NCBI GenBank assembly: GCA_964645155.1 | Contig: CAZYBG010000007.1 | Location: forward strand, 1-64,000 | Direction of reading: 5' to 3' | DNA from: CAZYBG01 sp964645155 | GTDB lineage: Bacteria; Pseudomonadota; Alphaproteobacteria; Rhodobacterales; Rhodobacteraceae | Length of the DNA stretch: 64,000 nt | Part shown: positions 59,825 through 64,000 of the stretch, piece by piece | Position numbering within the stretch: the first letter of the stretch is position 1 | Layout of the letters: each line of letters begins with the position of its first letter | The notes under the pieces: generated by a model | Databases searched by the model: none | What the model was told of the DNA's origin: nothing | Seen by the model: the letters and a program-made list of their open reading frames with translations, nothing else | Made by a program: the position numbers and the translations under genes

Positions 59825-60514
59825 ATGACCGCGATGATCGACGTGACCGGGCTGTCGAAGAGCTTCACCCTGCACAACCAGGGCGGCACCCGGATCGAGG
59901 TGATGGCGGGCGCGCGCCTTGCCGTGCAGCCCGGCGAATGCGTCGGGCTCGCCGGGCCCTCGGGCTCGGGCAAGTCCACGCTGATGCGGATGATCTGGGG
60001 CAACTACCTCGCCGGGCCGGGCAGCATCCTCGTCGGCGGGGTGGACGTGGCCGGGGCCGAGCCGCGCGCGGTCCTCGCGCTCCGGCGCGAGACGCTGGGC
60101 TATGTCAGCCAGTTCCTGCGCGTGCTGCCGCGGGTGCCGACGCTCGACGTGGTGGCCGAGCCGCTCTTGGCGCTCGGCACCGACGAGGCCGAGGCGCGGG
60201 GCCGGGCGGCGGCGCTCCTGGCGCGGCTCAACATCCCGCGGCCGCTCTGGAGCCTCTCGCCCACCACCTTCTCGGGTGGCGAGCAGCAGCGGGTGAACAT
60301 CGCCCGCGGCTTCGTCCACCCGTTCCCCGCGCTGCTGCTCGACGAGCCGACGGCAAGCCTCGATGCGGCGAACCGCGAGGTCGTGCTGTCGCTGATCGAG
60401 GAGGCGAAGGCCCGCGGCGCGGCGATCGTCGGCATCTTCCACGACGAAGGCGCGCGCAACCGGGTCTGCGACCGGGTGGTCGACATGGGCGCCTTCGCCC
60501 TGCGCGCGGCATGA
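59825..60514 (+). CDS. phnL: C-P lyase ATPase-like subunit PhnL
   Basis: A 229-residue ABC-type protein working with PhnGHI in attaching phosphonate to ATP-derived ribose. Walker A GPSGSGKSTLMRMIWGNYL, the PhnL-typical GYVSQFLRVLPRVPTLDVV, signature FSGGEQQRVNIARGF, Walker B ALLLDEPTASLDA and GIFHDEGARNRVCDR are seen. The stop overlaps the phnN ATG (ATGA). Confidence 0.97.
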   Translation: MTAMIDVTGLSKSFTLHNQGGTRIEVMAGARLAVQPGECVGLAGPSGSGKSTLMRMIWGNYLAGPGSILVGGVDVAGAEPRAVLALRRETLGYVSQFLRVLPRVPTLDVVAEPLLALGTDEAEARGRAAALLARLNIPRPLWSLSPTTFSGGEQQRVNIARGFVHPFPALLLDEPTASLDAANREVVLSLIEEAKARGAAIVGIFHDEGARNRVCDRVVDMGAFALRAA

Positions 60515-61065
60515 CGCCGGGCCGCTTCATCGCCGTCGTCGGCCCGTCGGGTGTCGGCAAGGACAGCCTGATCGCCGGGCTCGCCGCGGCAAGGCCCGAC
60601 CTCCATGTCGTGCGCCGGTGCATCACCCGCGCGCCGGGCCTCGGCGGCGAGGCCTACGAGGCGCTGTCGGAGGCCGCGTTCGAGGCGCGCCGCGCCGCGG
60701 GGGCGTTCTGCCTCAGCTGGGAGGCGCACGGGCTCCGCTACGGCCTGCCGGGCGCCACCGTGACGGTGGTCGCCGCGGGGCGCGACGCGGTCGCCAACCT
60801 CTCGCGCGCGGCCCTGCGCCAGGCGGCGGCGGTGTTCCCCGACCTCTGCGTGCTGAACCTGACCGCCGCGCCCGAGACGCTGGCCCGCCGCCTCGCGGCG
60901 CGGGGCCGCGAGGATGTGGCGGACATCCGCGCCCGCCTCGCCCGGGCGCCGCTCGACCTGCCGGCGGGCCTTGCGGTCGTCGACATCGCGAACGATGGTC
61001 CGATCGAGGAGACGGTCGGCCGGGCGCTCGCCGCGCTCGCGGCGCTCGGCGCGGTGCGGGCCTGA
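60511..61065 (+). CDS. phnN: Ribose 1,5-bisphosphate phosphokinase PhnN
   Basis: A 184-residue guanylate-kinase-fold enzyme phosphorylating ribose 1,5-bisphosphate to PRPP, the last step of C-P lyase metabolism. P-loop VVGPSGVGKDSLIAGL, RRCITRAPGLGGEAYEALSE and AAGAFCLSWEAHGLRYGLP match the family. Overlaps phnL by 4 bases; phnM follows after 52 bases. Confidence 0.95.
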   Translation: MTPGRFIAVVGPSGVGKDSLIAGLAAARPDLHVVRRCITRAPGLGGEAYEALSEAAFEARRAAGAFCLSWEAHGLRYGLPGATVTVVAAGRDAVANLSRAALRQAAAVFPDLCVLNLTAAPETLARRLAARGREDVADIRARLARAPLDLPAGLAVVDIANDGPIEETVGRALAALAALGAVRA

Positions 61066-61117
61066 TGGCGCGCCCCCTGCCCCCGCCCCGCCGGCCCCAT
61101 AGCGGATCCAGGGTGAC

Positions 61118-62302
61118 ATGACGCTTCCCCTCGTCGACCGACCCGAACCTGCCGCCGACGGTGCCGCGCGTACCGAGACCGTCCTCGGCAACGCCCGGCT
61201 GATCCTGCCCGACCGGGTGGTGCGCGGGCACCTGCGCCTGGCCGGCGGCGTCATCGCCGCGGTCGAGGAGGGCGGCGACCTGCCGCCGGGCGCGGTGGAC
61301 TGCGCCGGCGACCTGCTCGCGCCCGGGCTCGTCGAGCTCCACACCGACAACCTCGAGCGGCATATCGAGCCGCGCCCGCGCGTCGACTGGCCGCATGCCG
61401 CGGCAATCATCGCCCATGACGGCGAGCTTGCCTCCTGCGGCATCACCACGGTGTTCGACGCGATGCGGGTGGGCTCGGTCCTGTCGTCCTCGACCTATCT
61501 CAAGTACGCCCGCCAGCTCGCGAGCGAGCTTCTGGAGCTTCGCGCCGCGGGCGCGCTGAGGATCGACCACCACCTCCATCTCAGGGCCGAGATCTGCTGC
61601 GAGACGCTGGTCGAGGAGCTTGCGGAGTTCGGCCCGGAGGACAATGTCGGGCTCATCAGCCTGATGGACCACACGCCCGGCCAGCGGCAGTTCCGCGACA
61701 TCTCGAAGCTCAGGGACTATGTCTGCGGCAAGCACGGCTACACCGAGGCGCAGTTCGCCGAGCATGTGGCGAGCCAGCAGGCGCTGCACCGCCGGCTCGG
61801 CGAGGTGCACGAGCGCGCCGCCGTCGCGGCCGCCCGGCGGCTCGGCGCGGTCCTCGCCAGCCACGATGACACCACCGCGGGGCAGGTGCGCGTCTCGGCC
61901 GCCCATGGCGTGGGCCTCGCCGAGTTCCCGACGACGGTCGAGGCGGCCGAAGCCTGCCGGGCGCACGACATCGCGGTGATGATGGGCGCACCGAACCTGA
62001 TCCGCGGCGGATCGCATTCCGGCAACGTCGCCGCCGCCGACCTCGCCGCGCGCGGGCTTCTCGACATCGTGTCGTCGGACTACGTGCCCTCGGCGCTGCT
62101 GACCGCGGCCTTCCGCCTGGCGCGGCTCTGGGCCGACCTCCCGCGGGCCTTCGCGACCGTCACCGCCAACCCGGCGGCGGCGGCGGGCCTCGCCGACCGC
62201 GGGCGCCTCGCCCCGGGCCTGCGCGCCGACCTCGTGCGCATCGCCGAGCCTGGCGGGCATCCTGTGGTGCGGGCCACCTGGGTGCGGGGCATCCGGGTCT
62301 GA
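61118..62302 (+). CDS. phnM: RPnTP diphosphatase PhnM, canonical copy
   Basis: A 394-residue amidohydrolase releasing pyrophosphate from ribose methylphosphonate 5-triphosphate before C-P cleavage. Metal and substrate motifs match E. coli PhnM: PGLVELHTDNLERHIEPRP, HHLHLRAEICC, LMDHTPGQRQF, LASHDDTTAGQV, GAPNLIRGGSHSGNVAA and SSDYVPSAL. It is last gene of the phnGHI-HAD-JKLN-M operon. A second, divergent PhnM-like gene lies at 53287-54468. Confidence 0.96.
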   Translation: MTLPLVDRPEPAADGAARTETVLGNARLILPDRVVRGHLRLAGGVIAAVEEGGDLPPGAVDCAGDLLAPGLVELHTDNLERHIEPRPRVDWPHAAAIIAHDGELASCGITTVFDAMRVGSVLSSSTYLKYARQLASELLELRAAGALRIDHHLHLRAEICCETLVEELAEFGPEDNVGLISLMDHTPGQRQFRDISKLRDYVCGKHGYTEAQFAEHVASQQALHRRLGEVHERAAVAAARRLGAVLASHDDTTAGQVRVSAAHGVGLAEFPTTVEAAEACRAHDIAVMMGAPNLIRGGSHSGNVAAADLAARGLLDIVSSDYVPSALLTAAFRLARLWADLPRAFATVTANPAAAAGLADRGRLAPGLRADLVRIAEPGGHPVVRATWVRGIRV

Positions 62303-62330
62303 TCGGGGCCGGCAGCGACAGCCCGGCGGC

Positions 62331-62365
62331 GGGCGGTGGGCGGTGGGCGGCGGGCGGGGGGCGGC
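62331..62365 (+). repeat. G-rich 7-bp tandem repeat after phnM
   Basis: GGGCGGN is repeated five times in register (62331, 62338, 62345, 62352, 62359). Runs of three or more G separated by four-base CGGN loops could form a G-quadruplex in the transcript or coding strand. The array is 29 bases past the operon's last stop. Confidence 0.8.
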
Positions 62366-62429
62366 GCGTGGCGCGCAGCGCCTGCCGCTGATCCTTCATC
62401 CAGCCGCGACCGGAGCCCGTTGGTCGTTG

Positions 62430-62981
62430 ATCCGATCCCCGACCCTGAACCGCCCGGAGGCAGAGTTTTCCGGCTTCGCCCAGGGTGACGGGCTGGTGAC
62501 GGGCGGGTGACGGGCGGGTGACGCCCCCCGGTTTCGCCCGCACGATCGGGACCTCGTTACCGATCGCGCCGTGGGGCCGTTCCTCGTTGCAATATCGACG
62601 CAAGGCGTCCAACTTTGCAGACGCACCCGCAAGGGTGAGGAACCAGTGCCGGTTCAGGCAGTCGGCGCGGAGCCGACCATTGGATGCGTCGATGAAGGCA
62701 TTGTCGGTCGGCTTGCCCGGCCGGGAGAAGTCGGGCACGACGCCGCGTGGCCGGGCCCACAGGTCCATGTCGCGCGAGACGAACTCGCTGCCCTGATCGA
62801 CGCGGATCGTCTTCGGATCGCCCGCCCCGCGGCACACCCGGTCGAGCGTCGCCACCACGTCTTCGCCGCGGTAGCTGAGCACGATCCGCTTGGCGGCGGC
62901 AGCCTGATCGGCGCGGCAGGGCTGACCGTGGAACGTCGAGCGGTCGAACCCGATGGCCCCACCAGCCGTCCCGATCGACAC
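62430..62981 (-). pseudogene. IS3-family transposase OrfB remnant (integrase core)
   Basis: The C-terminal rve core is readable: IRVDQGSEFVSRDMDLWA, PDFSRPGKPTDNAFIDASNG, RLRADCLNRHWFL, YCNEERPHGAIGNEVP. The usual catalytic Glu in FIESFNG is Asp here (FIDASNG). The N-terminal half of OrfB and the first catalytic Asp region are missing or out of frame, so it cannot be active. Confidence 0.85.
62484..62523. repeat. 11-bp tandem repeat inside the IS3 left end
   Basis: GGTGACGGGCK repeats at 62484, 62495, 62506 and partially at 62517. It lies in the region coding the extreme C-terminus of the dead OrfB, so it is probably slippage expansion in unselected sequence. Confidence 0.75.
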
Positions 62982-63122
62982 CCGTTGCCCGGCAGCGCAT
63001 GTTTACATGCGCGAGAGGGGCCCGTTCGCCGCGGATCCCGCAAACCAGTTCCCGCATGCGACCGGGCATCATATCTCTCGCCGGATCACGTCCATTCGCC
63101 TGTTCTCCCGAACCAGTGGCGT

Positions 63123-63380
63123 TCACAGGCTCACCATCTCGCGATCCAGCGTCAGGTCAGCCACGATCTTCTTCAGCCGCGTGTTCTCGTCCTCGAGCTG
63201 CTTCGGCCGCTTCATCTCGGTCGGCAGCAGGCCGGCACACTTCCTCTTCCAGTTGAAACACGTCGCCTGGCCGATCCCGGCCTTCCGGCCGATCTCGGCA
63301 ACCGGGGTGCCCCTTCGCCCTGCTCGATCATGAACGCCTTCTGCGCGTCCGCAAATCTGCTCGCCGTCGCGCGTTTCCAC
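63123..63380 (-). pseudogene. IS3-family OrfA remnant, frameshifted
   Basis: Two frames together give a typical OrfA: RFADAQKAFMIEQGE in one, then GTPVAEIGRKAGIGQATCFN (helix-turn-helix) and a leucine-zipper-like KQLEDENTRLKKIVADLTLD in the other. The switch is near 63315. The end reads REMVSL and a stop in place of the usual continuation into OrfB. Confidence 0.8.
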
Positions 63381-63499
63381 TCCTCTCCCAGCCAGGAAAG
63401 CGTGGCGGAAAACTCCAGCCTCTAACGGTCCGGTTCCCGGGGATCGGATCAGGGCGTGCCCATCCCCCGTTGCAGCGCCCGACACCGCCGCCGGTTCTG

Positions 63500-64000
63500 G
63501 CCGTGCCCGGCGTCCATGCCCACGGCACCGACCTCGAGATCGTCGGCCAGAGCGCCGCGATCCTCGCGGCCCCGGACACCGCGAACCGCATCGCGGCGGC
63601 GAACACGCCGACCTCGATCGAAGGTCAGACAGGGGTCGGCAAGGAACTCTTCGCCCGCCTGATCCATTCGCAGACAAAGCACAGCAACAGCCACCGCTTC
63701 AGCGCCCTAGACTGCGGCCGATCACCCCGCAGACGCTGGCCGGGCGCCTGTTGCAGCCGCTGGAAGGCAGCCCTTCCGCCCCTCCCCTCTGACCCGACGA
63801 GATCGACGGCGACCGCCAGCGTCACCGCCGGCCGCGCGCGGCCTCCTGCACCACCACCCGGGACACTGCCCATATCAGCCACGCGGCACGCGAACTCGGC
63901 ACCTCCAGACCGACCCTGTACCGGAAGATCCGGAGCATGGGCCTTCCGATAGTCTTCGACGGCGCCCGATGTCGGGTGACGGGCTCGGAGGCACAAGCCC
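63500..64000 (+). pseudogene. Remnant of an NtrC-type sigma-54-dependent activator
   Basis: Pieces of the AAA+ domain are readable: DLEIVGQSAAILAAPDTANR, then Walker A GQTGVGKELFARLIHS and FSALDCG. In a shifted frame TPQTLAGRLLQPLEG follows, and from 63871 a Fis-type helix-turn-helix ISHAARELGTSRPTLYRKIR. The GAFTGA loop and most of the ATPase are missing and the frame changes at least once. It runs to the right edge, beyond which its end is not seen. Its position next to the IS3 remnant suggests disruption by mobile DNA. Confidence 0.75.

Larger units (their letters stand above)
62428..63451 (-). mobile_element. Decayed IS3-family insertion sequence
   Basis: The termini are TGATCCGATCCCCG at 62428-62441 and its reverse complement at 63438-63451. 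Similarity continues inward, with imperfect GAACCG, GAGGC and GAGTTTTCCG blocks on both sides. It spans 1024 bases, shorter than a typical IS3 element (about 1.2-1.3 kb). Inside are minus-strand remnants of orfA and orfB with frameshifts and a missing orfB N-terminus. No 3-4 bp target duplication is visible, so one flank has been rearranged or the copy is old. Confidence 0.85.

Noticed and set aside
63470..63952. A 160-codon intact gene at the right edge
   Set aside because: Only its middle resembles a sigma-54 AAA+ domain; the end is out-of-frame noise and the true C-terminal helix-turn-helix lies in another frame. It is listed as a pseudogene.

Overview
The window is a very GC-rich (roughly 70% by eye) alphaproteobacterial chromosome segment, most likely from a Rhodobacterales/Rhodobacteraceae-type organism. 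Supporting signs are a small DUF6280-like protein that I know only from that order, a pcm-tolC-DUF2497(PopZ-like) gene set, the lysC-ptsP pair, a hisA/hisF/hisE cluster, a LuxR of the short Rhodobacteraceae type and a complete-looking C-P lyase island. Genes are dense, many overlap by 4 bp (ATGA or GTGA), and two tRNA genes are present. No rRNA, CRISPR array or intact prophage was seen.

Layout. 1-11 kb: partial inositol monophosphatase, two uncharacterised small genes, a CPA2 potassium/proton antiporter, divergent metR/metF, a thioesterase, a DUF2235 hydrolase, an orphan molybdopterin oxidase large subunit, and an ornithine decarboxylase divergent from an Lrp-type regulator. 11-31 kb: valS (carrying two odd internal segments), two aminotransferases, an MsbA-like exporter, ygfZ, DUF6280, then popZ-like, tolC and pcm on the minus strand, tRNA-Cys, threonine dehydratase, thpR, a histone-deacetylase-family amidohydrolase, glutathione peroxidase, Nudix, DUF1178 and the Tat-exported phosphatase PhoX. 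30-32 kb: a luxI/luxR quorum-sensing locus with a small uncharacterised gene coupled to luxI. 32-42 kb: lysC, ptsP, hisA, DUF2867, an RlmL-like rRNA methyltransferase, hisF, hisE, a CoA-binding protein, rlmB, tRNA-Tyr and an acyltransferase.

42-62 kb is a phosphorus island. An RpiR regulator is followed by a binding-protein/fused-permease/ATPase importer and a histidine phosphatase. The phosphonate importer phnC-D-E-E plus a hexapeptide acetyltransferase follows, behind four 11-bp-phased PhoB-box-like repeats. Then phnM (divergent paralogue) and phnF face a long operon phnG-H-I-HAD-J-K-L-N-M, with a near-perfect PhnF operator just downstream of a sigma-70 promoter. The importer brings phosphonates in, PhnG/H/I/J/K/L/M convert them to ribosyl cyclic phosphate with release of the alkane, and PhnN completes PRPP formation. 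PhnP is not visible here; a HAD phosphatase sits inside the operon instead.

phnH is broken in this assembly by ten Ns followed by about 76 bases of foreign sequence that look like the end of an unresolved insertion sequence. The last 1.6 kb is decayed DNA: a G-rich tandem repeat, an IS3-family element with recognisable termini but ruined transposase genes, and remnants of an NtrC-type sigma-54 activator.
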